64,000 nucleotides of DNA from Herbaspirillum sp. DW155 (GTDB lineage Bacteria > Pseudomonadota > Gammaproteobacteria > Burkholderiales > Burkholderiaceae_D), in the NCBI RefSeq assembly GCF_037076565.1, contig NZ_AP029028.1:992001-1056000 (forward strand). The letters are read 5' to 3'. Made by a program: the position numbers and the translations under genes. Below, piece after piece: positions 1-8,581 of this stretch. The stretch's first letter is position 1. Every line of letters begins with the position of its first letter. The notes beneath the pieces were generated by a model. It worked only from the letters and a program-made list of their open reading frames with translations, made no database searches and had not been told where the DNA came from.

Positions 1-42
1 CACTGTAATATAGAGCCAATTTCAAATATTTGATGGTGCCAC

Positions 43-1623
43 TTGAAACTCGCCTCCTTGTCCGACTATCTGCTGCTGCGCATCAATCGCACCCCCGTCA
101 AGGCCGCGTCCGGCAAGGGCAAGGCTGCCAGCGGCCGCGAAAGCAGCGCAGCGAAGACCACCAAAAATGTAAAGTCCGGCAGCGAACGCATGCCCGTGAA
201 CCGGCAGATTTACCAGTTGATCCGCGAAGCCATCCTGGCCCACACGCTGCCGGCCGGCATGCAGTTGCCCTCCTCGCGCGACCTGGCGCTGGAGCTGGGC
301 ACCTCGCGCAATACGGTGACCTATGCCTATGAACAGTTGCTGGCCGAAGGCTATCTGGAGAGTCGCACCGGGTCCGGCACCTTCGTGGCCGATACCGCGC
401 CCGACCAGATCCCTGAAGCGGTGCAACGCAAGGAGCCACTGACCGATCCTTCCGGCAAATCCGAACTTTCGGCGCGCGGCGCCTTGCTCACACGCCAGGC
501 CGGCGTGGGTGAGCGGCAATGGGGAGCCTTCATGCCGGGCGTGCCCGACGTGACCTGCGTACCGCACAAGATCTGGGGACGCCTGCAGAACAAGCACTGG
601 CGCCGTTCCAATTCGGATCTGCTGACCTATGGTCCCGGTGCCGGCTATGCCGGCCTGCGCGAGCAGATCGCGGAATATCTGCGCGTGGCGCGCTCGGTCA
701 ATTGCACGCCCTCGCAGGTACTCATCACCACCGGCATCCACCAGTCCATCGACATCGTGGTCAAGCTGCTGGGCGAACATGGGGACACGGCCTGGGTGGA
801 AGACCCGTGCTACTGGGGGACGCGCAGCGTGCTCAATTCACTGGGCATCCAGTCGGTACCCATTGCGGTGGATCAGGAAGGCATGCGCATGCGCCTGGCC
901 AACCTGCGCCGGCCACCGCGCTTCATCTGCACCACGCCATCGCATCAGTATCCGCTGGGCATGGTGATGAGCCTGTCGCGGCGGCGCATGCTGCTGGAGT
1001 ATGCAGCTACCCACAAGGTGTGGATCATCGAGGATGACTACGACAGCGAGTTCCGTTACGGCGGCCGTCCGCTGGCCTCGCTGCAGGGCATGGATACGCA
1101 GGACCGGGTGCTGTACATGGGCACCTTCAGCAAGATCATGTTTCCGGGATTGCGCATCGGTTTTCTGGTGGTGCCGGAGTCATTGGCCCAGGCTTTTTCC
1201 ACCGGTATTGCCGAGCTGTATCGCAATGGTCAGGTGTTCCTGCAGGCTACGCTGGCCGACTTCATGGCCGAGGGCCACTTCGCCTCGCACATCCGCAAGA
1301 TGCGCGTGCTCTATGCCGAACGGCTGCAGTTGCTGCAGCGGGCCATCAACCGCCACTTCGGCGAGAAGATGACCATCACCGGCGGCGAGGCCGGATTGCA
1401 TCTGGTGCTGGGCCTGCCGCAGGAATGCGATGACGTGCTCATCTGCGAACAGGCGCTGGCGGCAGGCATCGTGGTGCGCCCGCTGTCGCGTTACTACATG
1501 CATGCGCGCGGCGCACGGCGCGGCCTGCTGCTGGGCTATGCGAGCGTACCCAATGACGAGATCGCACGCGCCTTCGACAAGCTGGCGGCGGTGATCAAGC
1601 CCCATCTGGCGGGCGCTGCCTGA
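43..1623 (+). CDS. MocR/PdxR-type GntR-family regulator with aminotransferase domain
   Basis: A 526-residue regulator. An N-terminal winged-helix GntR domain lies at about residues 53-116, with the typical PSSRDLALELGTSRNTV helix-turn-helix. It is followed by a fold-type I aminotransferase domain. The PLP-binding lysine is in GTFSKIMFPG at about residue 364, and the DDYDSEF motif lies near residue 331. MocR proteins usually sense PLP or an amino compound and activate a neighbouring gene. A stop at 31-33 leaves TTG at 43 as the first possible start. An ATG at 190 would remove the N-terminal linker but keep the HTH. The target gene is probably upstream, outside the window. Family assignment is secure; the ligand is unknown. 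Confidence 0.9.
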   Translation: MKLASLSDYLLLRINRTPVKAASGKGKAASGRESSAAKTTKNVKSGSERMPVNRQIYQLIREAILAHTLPAGMQLPSSRDLALELGTSRNTVTYAYEQLLAEGYLESRTGSGTFVADTAPDQIPEAVQRKEPLTDPSGKSELSARGALLTRQAGVGERQWGAFMPGVPDVTCVPHKIWGRLQNKHWRRSNSDLLTYGPGAGYAGLREQIAEYLRVARSVNCTPSQVLITTGIHQSIDIVVKLLGEHGDTAWVEDPCYWGTRSVLNSLGIQSVPIAVDQEGMRMRLANLRRPPRFICTTPSHQYPLGMVMSLSRRRMLLEYAATHKVWIIEDDYDSEFRYGGRPLASLQGMDTQDRVLYMGTFSKIMFPGLRIGFLVVPESLAQAFSTGIAELYRNGQVFLQATLADFMAEGHFASHIRKMRVLYAERLQLLQRAINRHFGEKMTITGGEAGLHLVLGLPQECDDVLICEQALAAGIVVRPLSRYYMHARGARRGLLLGYASVPNDEIARAFDKLAAVIKPHLAGAA

Positions 1624-1635
1624 ACGCGGCAGAGG

Positions 1636-2952
1636 CTATCGCCCGCTGGGCAGGTCCAGGTCGTCAACGGGAAAGTCGTTCGGCCCGAGCGTGGCGGGGA
1701 CCGCCCATAAGGCATCGCGCAGCGAGCGCTGTATCAGTCCCTCGACCCCGAGCAGGGTCGCAAAGATGGCCATGCGCACCGGCACGCCATTATCGGTTTG
1801 CCGGAAGATCGCCAGGCGCGCATCGCCATCCAGATCGGTATGCAGATCGTGAGCACCGGGCCGGCTGTCGCGCGGCAGGGGATGCATCACGATGACATCG
1901 GGCCGGCAATGCTGGTCGATGGCTTTTTTGTTGATCTCGAAGGCCGCCAGGAAATCATCGATCTTCTCTCCGGTGAGGCGTTCGCGCTGGATGCGCGTGG
2001 TGTAGATGACGTCGGCGTCGGGCAGCGCATGGGCCAGCGAGTCGGTGGGCGTGACGATGTGGCCGCGTGCGGCGATGAGTTCGACGATCTCGGATGGCAT
2101 CTCCAGCGAGGGCGGCGAGACCAGCGTGAAACGCATGTGCCGGTACAGCGACAGCAGCTTGATCAGCGAGTGCGCAGTCCGCCCGTATTTCAGGTCGCCG
2201 GTGATGACGATGTGAGCGCCATCGACCAGCTTGCCCAGCCGCGAAAATTCGCGCTGCACGGTGTAGAGATCAATCAATGCCTGGGTGGGATGCTCGCCCG
2301 CGCCGTCGCCGCCATTGATCAGCGGCACATGGGTGGCCGCAGCGAATTGCGCCACCGATCCCTGTTCGGGGTGACGCACCACGATCACATCGGCATAGCC
2401 GCTCACGGTGCGGCTGGTATCGGCGATGGATTCCCCCTTGGCCATGGACGAATAGGTGAACCCGGTGGTATCGCTCACCGAGCCACCCAGGCGCATGAAG
2501 GCCGAGGCAAAGCTCAAACGGGTGCGGGTACTGGCCTCGAAGAACAGGTTGGCCAGCACCGCGCCTTCGAGAACGCGCGACACCTTGCGGCGACGGGCGA
2601 TGGGTTGCATGACATCGGCCAGCATGAAGAGCCGTTCGGCCGTGTCGCGGCTGAACTGGTCCACCGAGAGCAGGTGGCTGAGACGGCCGAAGGCGGTGGG
2701 AATGCTTGTGGTCGTCGTGGCCGCCGGGGTGGCCTGGGCGCTGGCAGGCCCGCCGGAGGCGCTTGCCGCCAGGATTTCGGAGATGAAGCGCCGGGCCATT
2801 TCGGGCATGGCGCGGAATTCTCCTGATTCATCCGGCAGCAGCCAGGTATCCAGCGCGCGCTTGGTGCAGCCGATGCGCTGGGACAGGCTTTCCCGGGTCA
2901 GGTTGAGCGTGCGCATTGCGTCGCGCAGGAAGACTTGTTGGGGGAGGTTCAT
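1636..2952 (-). CDS. pyrB: Aspartate carbamoyltransferase with N-terminal HTH-like extension
   Basis: Catalyses carbamoyl phosphate + L-aspartate to N-carbamoyl-L-aspartate, the committed step of pyrimidine synthesis. The catalytic chain occupies about residues 85-438. It has the carbamoyl-phosphate site STRTR (141-145), the mobile-loop lysine in SMAKGES (K172), HPTQ (221-224), GDLKYGRT (252-259) and MHPLPR (356-361). It resembles the E. coli/plant PyrB class. Residues 1-62 are extra. They read like a small XRE-type helix-turn-helix (LTRESLSQRIGCTKRALDTW) and are joined by an Ala/Thr-rich linker, so the protein is about 100 residues longer than ordinary PyrB. No pyrC or pyrR is adjacent, so this may be a second, specialised ATCase. 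No convincing ribosome binding site precedes the ATG. Confidence 0.88.
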   Translation of the reverse strand: MNLPQQVFLRDAMRTLNLTRESLSQRIGCTKRALDTWLLPDESGEFRAMPEMARRFISEILAASASGGPASAQATPAATTTTSIPTAFGRLSHLLSVDQFSRDTAERLFMLADVMQPIARRRKVSRVLEGAVLANLFFEASTRTRLSFASAFMRLGGSVSDTTGFTYSSMAKGESIADTSRTVSGYADVIVVRHPEQGSVAQFAAATHVPLINGGDGAGEHPTQALIDLYTVQREFSRLGKLVDGAHIVITGDLKYGRTAHSLIKLLSLYRHMRFTLVSPPSLEMPSEIVELIAARGHIVTPTDSLAHALPDADVIYTTRIQRERLTGEKIDDFLAAFEINKKAIDQHCRPDVIVMHPLPRDSRPGAHDLHTDLDGDARLAIFRQTDNGVPVRMAIFATLLGVEGLIQRSLRDALWAVPATLGPNDFPVDDLDLPSGR

Positions 2953-2962
2953 GCGCAGATGG

Positions 2963-3009
2963 TATACGCAAAGCGATTTTTATTCAATATGAATTGCGCA
3001 ATGCGTATA
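2963..3009. promoter_or_regulatory. Inverted repeat upstream of the HTH-ATCase gene
   Basis: TATACGCA (2963-2970) and its exact inverse TGCGTATA (3002-3009) are separated by 31 bases. Read inwards, both continue with GCG two bases later, so the two arms are inverted copies of TATACGCA-NN-GCG. A perfect 10-bp palindrome, ATTGCGCAAT (2993-3002), sits inside the right arm. The left arm is only about 10 bp from the ATCase start codon. The layout suits an operator, possibly for the HTH extension of the enzyme itself. No binding evidence. Confidence 0.5.
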
Positions 3010-3203
3010 TTTCTCGCCGCTCGCAGCTGCATTTTCGCCTCCACGATGAAACTCTTTCTGCCGACCAGGGCTGGTTGGCGGGCATCCTCGTCCCTAATAT
3101 CGGTGAAACGGCTTTTTGCTTCATATCGCCCTGTCATGGCAAGGGCTGAAAGCAGCGTACGCAGCCAGTGCCCATTTTTTAGGTTCATCTAAGAGGATTT
3201 TCC

Positions 3204-4205
3204 ATGCAAGCCATCATCACCAACCCGCGGTCCCAGGCCATCAACGATCCTGCTTCCCTCTCCGAGGCCACCCTGCCTGATCCCGTCCCGGGCGAGCGCG
3301 ATCTGCTGGTCGAAGTGAAGGCCATCTCCGTCAATCCGGTCGATACCAAGATCCGCGCCAGTGCCAGCCAGTCCCGCGTGCTGGGCTGGGACGTCAGCGG
3401 CGTGGTGCGCGCAGTCGGTGCGCAGGTCAGGCTTTTTGCGCCGGGCGATGAGGTCTTCTATGCCGGCGACATCACCCGTCCCGGCGCCAACAGCGAATTG
3501 CATGTGGTCGATGAACGCATCGTCGGCCGCAAGCCGGCCAGCCTCGGTCATGCTGACGCCGCAGCGATCCCGCTGACCGCCATTACCGCGTGGGAACTGT
3601 TGTTCGACCGCGTGGGCGTGGCCGAAGGCGCGGGGCAGGGACGTCGCCTGCTCATCATCGGGGCTGCCGGTGGCGTGGGGTCGATCCTGACCCAGCTGGC
3701 GCGCAAGCTCACGCAACTGACCGTGATCGGCACCGCTTCGCGCAAGGACACCGCGCAATGGGTGAGCGAGCGGGGCGCGCACCACGTGATCGACCACAGC
3801 CAGCCTTTCAGGCCGCAGCTGGAGCAGCTGGGCATCCCCGCAGTCGATATCGTCATCAGCCTGACCCACACCGACCAGCACTATGCGCAGATCATCGACG
3901 TGCTCGCGCCGCAAGGTCAGTTCGCGCTGATCGATGATCCGGCTACGCTGGATGCGGTGCCGCTCAAGCGCAAGAGCATTTCATTGCATTGGGAGCTGAT
4001 GTTTACGCGCTCGATGTTCCAGACCGCCGACATGATCCGTCAACATGAGCTGCTGCAACGGGTGTCGCAACTGCTGGATGAGGGCGTGTTGCGTAGCACG
4101 ACCGGCGAGCATTACGGACGCATCAGCGCGGAGAATCTGCGGCGCGCGCATGCCTTGCTGGAGTCGGGCAAGGCGAAGGGGAAGATTGTCCTTGAGGGGT
4201 TTTAA
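3204..4205 (+). CDS. Zinc-type alcohol dehydrogenase / quinone oxidoreductase (MDR superfamily)
   Basis: A 333-residue NAD(P)H-dependent medium-chain dehydrogenase/reductase. It has the N-terminal GroES-like fold with SVNPVDTKIRA and GWDVSGVV, and a Rossmann nucleotide-binding segment with IIGAAGGVGS near residues 150-160. The structural-zinc cysteine cluster of classical alcohol dehydrogenases is absent, so it belongs to the zinc-independent quinone oxidoreductase/enoyl-reductase branch, often annotated as zinc-binding alcohol dehydrogenase family protein. An AGAGGA ribosome binding site lies just upstream of ATG 3204. It seems monocistronic; the physiological substrate cannot be read from sequence. 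Confidence 0.87.
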   Translation: MQAIITNPRSQAINDPASLSEATLPDPVPGERDLLVEVKAISVNPVDTKIRASASQSRVLGWDVSGVVRAVGAQVRLFAPGDEVFYAGDITRPGANSELHVVDERIVGRKPASLGHADAAAIPLTAITAWELLFDRVGVAEGAGQGRRLLIIGAAGGVGSILTQLARKLTQLTVIGTASRKDTAQWVSERGAHHVIDHSQPFRPQLEQLGIPAVDIVISLTHTDQHYAQIIDVLAPQGQFALIDDPATLDAVPLKRKSISLHWELMFTRSMFQTADMIRQHELLQRVSQLLDEGVLRSTTGEHYGRISAENLRRAHALLESGKAKGKIVLEGF

Positions 4206-4257
4206 TTGCGCCGGTGGTGTGAGCACTTCCGATCATCTCAGTAGCTTACTTTTCGAC

Positions 4258-5337
4258 CTATCCGTGGTGCGAGGAAAGAAATTGGTCAATTGCTTGTCGA
4301 AGCGAGGAAATTGCGTCTGGATTTTTCTCGATGAGAAACTCAAAGATTTGCTGCTGAGTGTATTCATGCCGGGTCAAATGAGCGAACAGCTTTTTTCCAG
4401 CATTTGAAAAATCTCGCTCCTTGATCGGCTCTCCTTTTGCTGCGTCAAGTTTTCGGCGCAGCTCAGTATTCTTTCTGAAACGTAAAAGGAGCGAGTAATA
4501 GGTCCTCTTGAGTCGTCCTTCTTTTTCGTAGTCATCTCCGCGCATGAACGCAGACAGCCTTTTGTGGTCTGGAATCAGCGCCTGGAGTTTTTTTGTGTCC
4601 CAAAATTCTCCTTTGAGACATCTTGTTAGCAGCTCTTTTTCGACGCTCTCCATGGGGATGAAAAAGACGTTTTCCTTCTTGGAAAAGGCTTTCTTTTTCT
4701 GATCTCCATCCAATACAACGATGACGTTTTTATATTCATCCGTTAAGAATTTGTCTGTCTTGTTACGTTGCATCAGGTCAGTCGTATTCTGGCTCCCACC
4801 GACGTAAATAATTTTGAACTGGTAGAACGGCCGAACGCAGTGCTGGCTAATCAGATATTCAAGAAAAGCTTTAAGCATCTCATCCTCGGTCAGGATGTAT
4901 TTCTCCCAACCGTTGAAGCCGAACAAGGTGCTCTTCACAAATCCATAGGATCGTCTTTCAATGGTAGTAGTCCCGTCTGGCTGTTCTTCCATATAAAAAA
5001 GTTCGTCAGAAACGGTTCGCATCATCGCGAGTGAATGGGTTGTGAAGATGAATTTGGTCTGGTACCTTTCTTTGAATTTTCTCAGCCATTCGACCAGACG
5101 AACTTGCGCGGCAGCATCCAAAGAAATGTCGATTTCGTCGATAAAGATGGCCATATATCGCGATCTGATTCGGCGATATAGACTGATCAAGAAATATTCG
5201 CCTGAGCTGAAATAGTCCTCCCTTAAGTAGTAGTCCCCATCGTGGGGGATGACGTAATAGGGAACGTCCTTCACGCTGATCTCCACCAGATGGTCAAATT
5301 TTCCAGTGTTGTAGATGGCTTTCAGGAAGCTGATCAA
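4258..5337 (-). CDS. OLD-like ATPase/TOPRIM protein lacking its Walker A half (retron effector fragment)
   Basis: Residues 44-109 are the C-terminal half of an SMC/OLD-type ABC ATPase: signature SSGE (44-47), Walker B MAIFIDE (62-68) and switch histidine THS (100-102). A TOPRIM-like segment follows near residues 174-215 with the acidic pair in VLDGDQ (D210, D212). The usual TOPRIM glutamate appears replaced (IYVGGS where family members have VEG). The N-terminal ATPase lobe with Walker A is missing, although OLD proteins normally carry about 200 residues before the signature. The TTG start overlaps the RT stop (TTGA); upstream the frame stays open only to about 5421 and encodes no P-loop. Most likely a 5'-truncated effector, with retron-Eco8-type ATPase/TOPRIM as the nearest concept. 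Confidence 0.72.
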   Translation of the reverse strand: MISFLKAIYNTGKFDHLVEISVKDVPYYVIPHDGDYYLREDYFSSGEYFLISLYRRIRSRYMAIFIDEIDISLDAAAQVRLVEWLRKFKERYQTKFIFTTHSLAMMRTVSDELFYMEEQPDGTTTIERRSYGFVKSTLFGFNGWEKYILTEDEMLKAFLEYLISQHCVRPFYQFKIIYVGGSQNTTDLMQRNKTDKFLTDEYKNVIVVLDGDQKKKAFSKKENVFFIPMESVEKELLTRCLKGEFWDTKKLQALIPDHKRLSAFMRGDDYEKEGRLKRTYYSLLLRFRKNTELRRKLDAAKGEPIKERDFSNAGKKLFAHLTRHEYTQQQIFEFLIEKNPDAISSLRQAIDQFLSSHHG

Positions 5338-6290
5338 TTCCTTCGGACGCGTGTATCCGTATAGTCGGGGTCGATCGAGTCCACATAATTGATGTTCCCA
5401 CTCAGGTATGCAACGTAATCGTCATCGCTCAATTCTTTACCAAATTCAGTCCGCCTCTTCGCCTGTTCCACTATCTTCTTGAATCGCTCTCTGTCATTCA
5501 GGTAGAAGAAAAGCAGTACCTCAAGGTCTTTCTTCTTCTTCGAGTCGATGCTGATTTTTCCATTGGGAAGGATCATCATGCCAAGGATTTTGATCTTCCC
5601 TCCGACTTGGAAATAGCGAGTCTTTCCTTCGTGAATCGAGAAATTCTTCGACACGAATTGATGCAATTTTTCTTGTACTGAATGCCCTATCTCTTGAACG
5701 TCAGTATGCCGTTGTCCAGAAATGATAATGTCGTCAGCGTACCTCGAATAGTGAAGTTCCCTTTCGAGGCAGGCACGTTCCAGTTCATTGTCGAAATCCA
5801 GGAGGACGGCATTGCTGAGCGGAGCTGATGCTGGTAGACCGACGGGCAGAGAACCGTCAATGCAAACCAGGTCCACAATTCGGTCAATGTGAATATCCAG
5901 ATCTGAGATAGGGCAGTTAGCCTCCCCGGACAGAATGGTTTTCTTTGTCAGGGCGCGATCAATGGAGTCAAAGAATGACTGGATGTCTGTTTGGAAGAAG
6001 TACTTGCTTTGAGTATGCGATTGCACAGCATTTAACGCGCTAAAGCCCTTACGATAGGAGAAAACGACCCTCTCGTTGACGGGCAAGAACTCAAACAAGA
6101 ACAAATTCAAAAACCGATGATAGATCTTGAGATTTTCTTTGGGTTTGAATAATTTTCGTCCCCCTGATTCTCTGGGAGGCAAGATTTCGTAATTCTTTTC
6201 GACCGGGCTTTGCAAAAAGTCATCGAAGCTATATTTGCCGTGATACATCGCGTCAAAGAGCTTCTGCAAAGGTTGTTTAGTCATGGTCAT
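5334..6290 (-). CDS. Retron-like reverse transcriptase
   Basis: A compact RNA-directed DNA polymerase of about 318 residues with palm and fingers only. Numbering from ATG 6290, it has a retron region-X-like NAVQSH (87-92), the motif A aspartate in FQTDIQSFF (about D102), motif B GLPASAPLSN (151-160) and catalytic YADD (184-187). ILGMM (235-239) sits where retron RTs carry the VTG motif. The end, NYVDSIDPDYTD, is typical of a complete retron RT C-terminus. NAxxxH and ILG deviate from the retron consensus NAxxH and VTG, so this is a divergent member or a related defence RT. An ATG at 6329 is also possible; no start has a good ribosome binding site. The effector gene follows with a 4-bp overlap. 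Confidence 0.82.
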   Translation of the reverse strand: MTMTKQPLQKLFDAMYHGKYSFDDFLQSPVEKNYEILPPRESGGRKLFKPKENLKIYHRFLNLFLFEFLPVNERVVFSYRKGFSALNAVQSHTQSKYFFQTDIQSFFDSIDRALTKKTILSGEANCPISDLDIHIDRIVDLVCIDGSLPVGLPASAPLSNAVLLDFDNELERACLERELHYSRYADDIIISGQRHTDVQEIGHSVQEKLHQFVSKNFSIHEGKTRYFQVGGKIKILGMMILPNGKISIDSKKKKDLEVLLFFYLNDRERFKKIVEQAKRRTEFGKELSDDDYVAYLSGNINYVDSIDPDYTDTRVRRN

Positions 6291-6329
6291 TCTGTGTTGA
6301 TGTTCATAAAGAACGGCGCAATCTTGCAT

Positions 6330-6480
6330 TGTTTTTCTGTGCCGGGATATAATCCCCGCATGTCAGTGACTAGGAGTAGCTCCAGTCATTCTGCTGACCT
6401 CTAGGCCGTCTGATTCTACCAATTTGGTTGCGGGGCTTGAATCGATTTCAAGCCCCGCAATAGTAGACCGCCGACTCACC
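6330..6480 (-). ncRNA. Candidate msr-msd region of the retron
   Basis: Directly upstream of the RT, where retrons encode their template RNA, three hairpins occur in 125 bases. A perfect 14-bp stem (6428-6441 with 6447-6460) has a 5-base loop and no T-run on either strand. A compound hairpin lies at 6362-6398, and a shorter stem with one mismatch at 6340-6360. The perfect long stem would suit an msd. I could not identify a clear a1/a2 terminal repeat or the branching guanosine, so boundaries and identity are tentative. Confidence 0.42.
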
Positions 6481-6702
6481 CTCATTTAAAGCTTTCCCAT
6501 TGCTGTCTCTTGCAGTCAGTGTGTGGTTGCAATGCTTTCTCACATCGGTTTCTTCCTTCGGGATAAATTCAATTCCAATTGACTCGTGTTGGGGTTGCCT
6601 TATTGTAATTAGTCCGGTAAAAGCCCCCACCCGTGTTAAATTACGCAGTCCGGACCCGCCCGCGGCGTCCGGGCCCATTGACAACCCCGATAGGAACCCT
6701 CG

Positions 6703-8025
6703 TTGGAAAACATATTACTGATCGTCGCAGCCGTCTTCCTGGTTGCGTTGAACGGTTTTTTCGTTGCAGCAGAATTCAGTCTGGTCAAGTTGCGTCAAAC
6801 GCGCATCCGGGCCATCGCAAAAACACAAGGCATGCGCGGCCGTATCCTGGCCGTGGTCCACAATCAGCTGGATGCCTATCTCTCCGCCTGCCAGCTGGGT
6901 ATCACCCTGGCCTCTCTGGGTCTGGGCTGGATCGGTGAACCCGCCTTCGCGCGCCTGCTGGAGCCGCTCTTCTCGCTGGCCGGCGTGACCAATCAGGAGC
7001 TGATCCATGGCGTCTCCTTCGTGTTCGCCTTCTTCGTCATCTCCTTCCTGCACATCGTGGCCGGTGAACTGGCGCCCAAGTCGCTGGCCATCCGCAGCCC
7101 CGAGAAGCTGGGCCTGTGGTGCGCCGTGCCGCTGTATGGTTTCTACTGGGGCATGTATCCGCTGATCTGGGTGCTCAATGCCAGCTCCAACTGGCTGCTG
7201 CGCGTGGCCGGGCTGGCGGCTCATCATGGTCACGATGCGCATTATTCCTCGGATGAACTCAAGCTCATCCTGCGCGCCGGCAGCAAGAGCGGCAAGAGCG
7301 GCAAGTTCACCCGCGACGAATGGAACGTGCTGGCGCAAAGCCTGAACTTCGCCGAACTGGACGTGGCCGACATCATGCGCCCGGCCAGCGAGATCGTGGC
7401 CCTGGGCGATGACAAGAGCCTGGAAGAAAACCTCGACATCATTTACCGCAACCGCTATTCGCGCTATCCCTACTTCGACGCCGAGCGCCAGCAGGTGCTG
7501 GGCCTGGTGCATTTGAAGGATGTGTTCCTGGCGCAGCAGGATGGCCACGCCATCAGCAACCTCAAGGATTACCTGCGTCCGGTGCAGTTCATTTCTCCGG
7601 CCTTGCCGGCGCTGGACCTGCTGAGGCGCTTTCGCACCGGCATGCCGCACTTCGCCATCATCGGCAAGAAGGGCCAGATGCCGCTGGGTTTCATCACGCT
7701 GGACAACATGCTGAGTTTTCTGGTGGGCGAGATCCGCGACGAATTCCGCCACAACACCGGCGAATGGAGCCGCCAGGATGACGGCACCCTGCTGGGCAAG
7801 GGCAGCCTGCCCATCGTCACGCTGGAACACATGCTGGGCATCGACATCGAGTATGACGACAGCATCGATTCCGTCGGCGGCCTGGTCATGGAAAAACTCG
7901 GCGACCTGCCCAAGGAAGGCCAGAAGATCGAGTTCGCCGCCTTTGATGTGGTCATCAAACGCATGTCGGGGCCGAAGATCGTGCTGGTGAAGGTCTATCC
8001 GAAGAGCGGGGAAGTGCGCGAGTAA
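6703..8025 (+). CDS. DUF21/CBS-domain membrane transporter (hemolysin C/CorC family)
   Basis: A 440-residue inner-membrane protein of the CNNM/CorC/HlyC family, implicated in Mg2+/Co2+ or other ion transport. A DUF21 membrane region spans about residues 1-190, with an N-terminal transmembrane helix that starts at once. A CBS pair covers about 215-335 (DIMRPASEIVAL, RYPYFDAERQQVLGLVHLKD), and a C-terminal CorC_HlyC domain covers about 350-435. Many copies are annotated hemolysin, but haemolytic activity is not implied. The start is TTG at 6703, chosen because AGGA (6692-6695) lies 7-8 bases upstream and no ATG fits. It is the first host-like gene after the AT-rich insertion. Confidence 0.9.
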   Translation: MENILLIVAAVFLVALNGFFVAAEFSLVKLRQTRIRAIAKTQGMRGRILAVVHNQLDAYLSACQLGITLASLGLGWIGEPAFARLLEPLFSLAGVTNQELIHGVSFVFAFFVISFLHIVAGELAPKSLAIRSPEKLGLWCAVPLYGFYWGMYPLIWVLNASSNWLLRVAGLAAHHGHDAHYSSDELKLILRAGSKSGKSGKFTRDEWNVLAQSLNFAELDVADIMRPASEIVALGDDKSLEENLDIIYRNRYSRYPYFDAERQQVLGLVHLKDVFLAQQDGHAISNLKDYLRPVQFISPALPALDLLRRFRTGMPHFAIIGKKGQMPLGFITLDNMLSFLVGEIRDEFRHNTGEWSRQDDGTLLGKGSLPIVTLEHMLGIDIEYDDSIDSVGGLVMEKLGDLPKEGQKIEFAAFDVVIKRMSGPKIVLVKVYPKSGEVRE

Positions 8026-8141
8026 GCGTTACAGCCGCCCTCTCCCTAAGTGCTGGTGGCAGCGGATGAGGCGATACAAGCCGCCTTCATCCGGCCCCTT
8101 GAAATCCAGGTGAAGCAATGCAGGCAGGCGCTGGCGCAAGC

Positions 8142-8528
8142 TCATCGCCTGCCTGTCTTATCTGGAAAGACGGGCGCCTGTTCTTCCTTGGGCATCTCCT
8201 CCACCAGAAAGCTCGCCGTATAACTCAGCAAGGCCTTGCCACTGGCATTGGCGCGCCGGTAGTCGGCCACCAGTGTGGCGACCTCTTTCCTGAAATGGCT
8301 GGTCGTGGTCGATGTGCTCTGGCCGCTGAGCAACCAGGTGATATCGATGCCGAACTGCTCGCGCATGCCGCGCAGCAGTTTGCTACCGGGCACGCAGCGC
8401 CCGTGCTCGATCTGGCAGATGTGATTGGGCGCGGTTTCCAGTGCACGGGCGAAGAGATTCTGGCTGATGCCCATTTTCAGGCGAATCATGCGCAGGCGTT
8501 GGCCGATGGCGATTTTGTTGGTATCCAT
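8142..8528 (-). CDS. XRE-family transcriptional regulator
   Basis: A 128-residue protein. An N-terminal Cro/C1-type helix-turn-helix at about residues 8-62 is visible in GQRLRMIRLKMGISQNLFA followed by IEHGRCVPGSKLL. The C-terminal half has no recognised sensor domain and probably serves oligomerisation. It sits between the CBS transporter (convergent) and a small hypothetical gene on the same strand. Target unknown. Confidence 0.83.
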   Translation of the reverse strand: MDTNKIAIGQRLRMIRLKMGISQNLFARALETAPNHICQIEHGRCVPGSKLLRGMREQFGIDITWLLSGQSTSTTTSHFRKEVATLVADYRRANASGKALLSYTASFLVEEMPKEEQAPVFPDKTGRR

Positions 8529-8581
8529 GAGGGGGCGGTGGGTTGATGGTCATGTGGCGCAAAGCAATCGGGGCAGCGAAG

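Larger units (their letters stand above)
4206..6690. other. AT-rich retron-like defence insertion
   Basis: About 2.5 kb is clearly richer in A and T and uses different codons (many AAA, GAA, TTT, ATT) than the GC-rich genes on both sides. It holds a reverse transcriptase and an ATPase/TOPRIM fragment on the minus strand, and hairpin-forming DNA upstream of them. It lies between the dehydrogenase ending at 4205 and the transporter starting at 6703. I see no integrase, tRNA or obvious terminal direct repeats, so its mechanism of arrival is not visible. Confidence 0.6.

Noticed and set aside
22..780. 252-codon minus-strand open frame over the MocR gene
   Set aside because: Antisense to a clear gene; low-complexity Gly/Ala/His-rich translation typical of shadows in GC-rich DNA.
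6428..6460. Perfect hairpin as a Rho-independent terminator
   Set aside because: No T-run on either side; location upstream of an RT favours a structured RNA.
6448..6684. 78-codon minus-strand open frame upstream of the retron RT
   Set aside because: No domain or ribosome binding site, and it overlaps the hairpin DNA; more likely non-coding leader of the RT.
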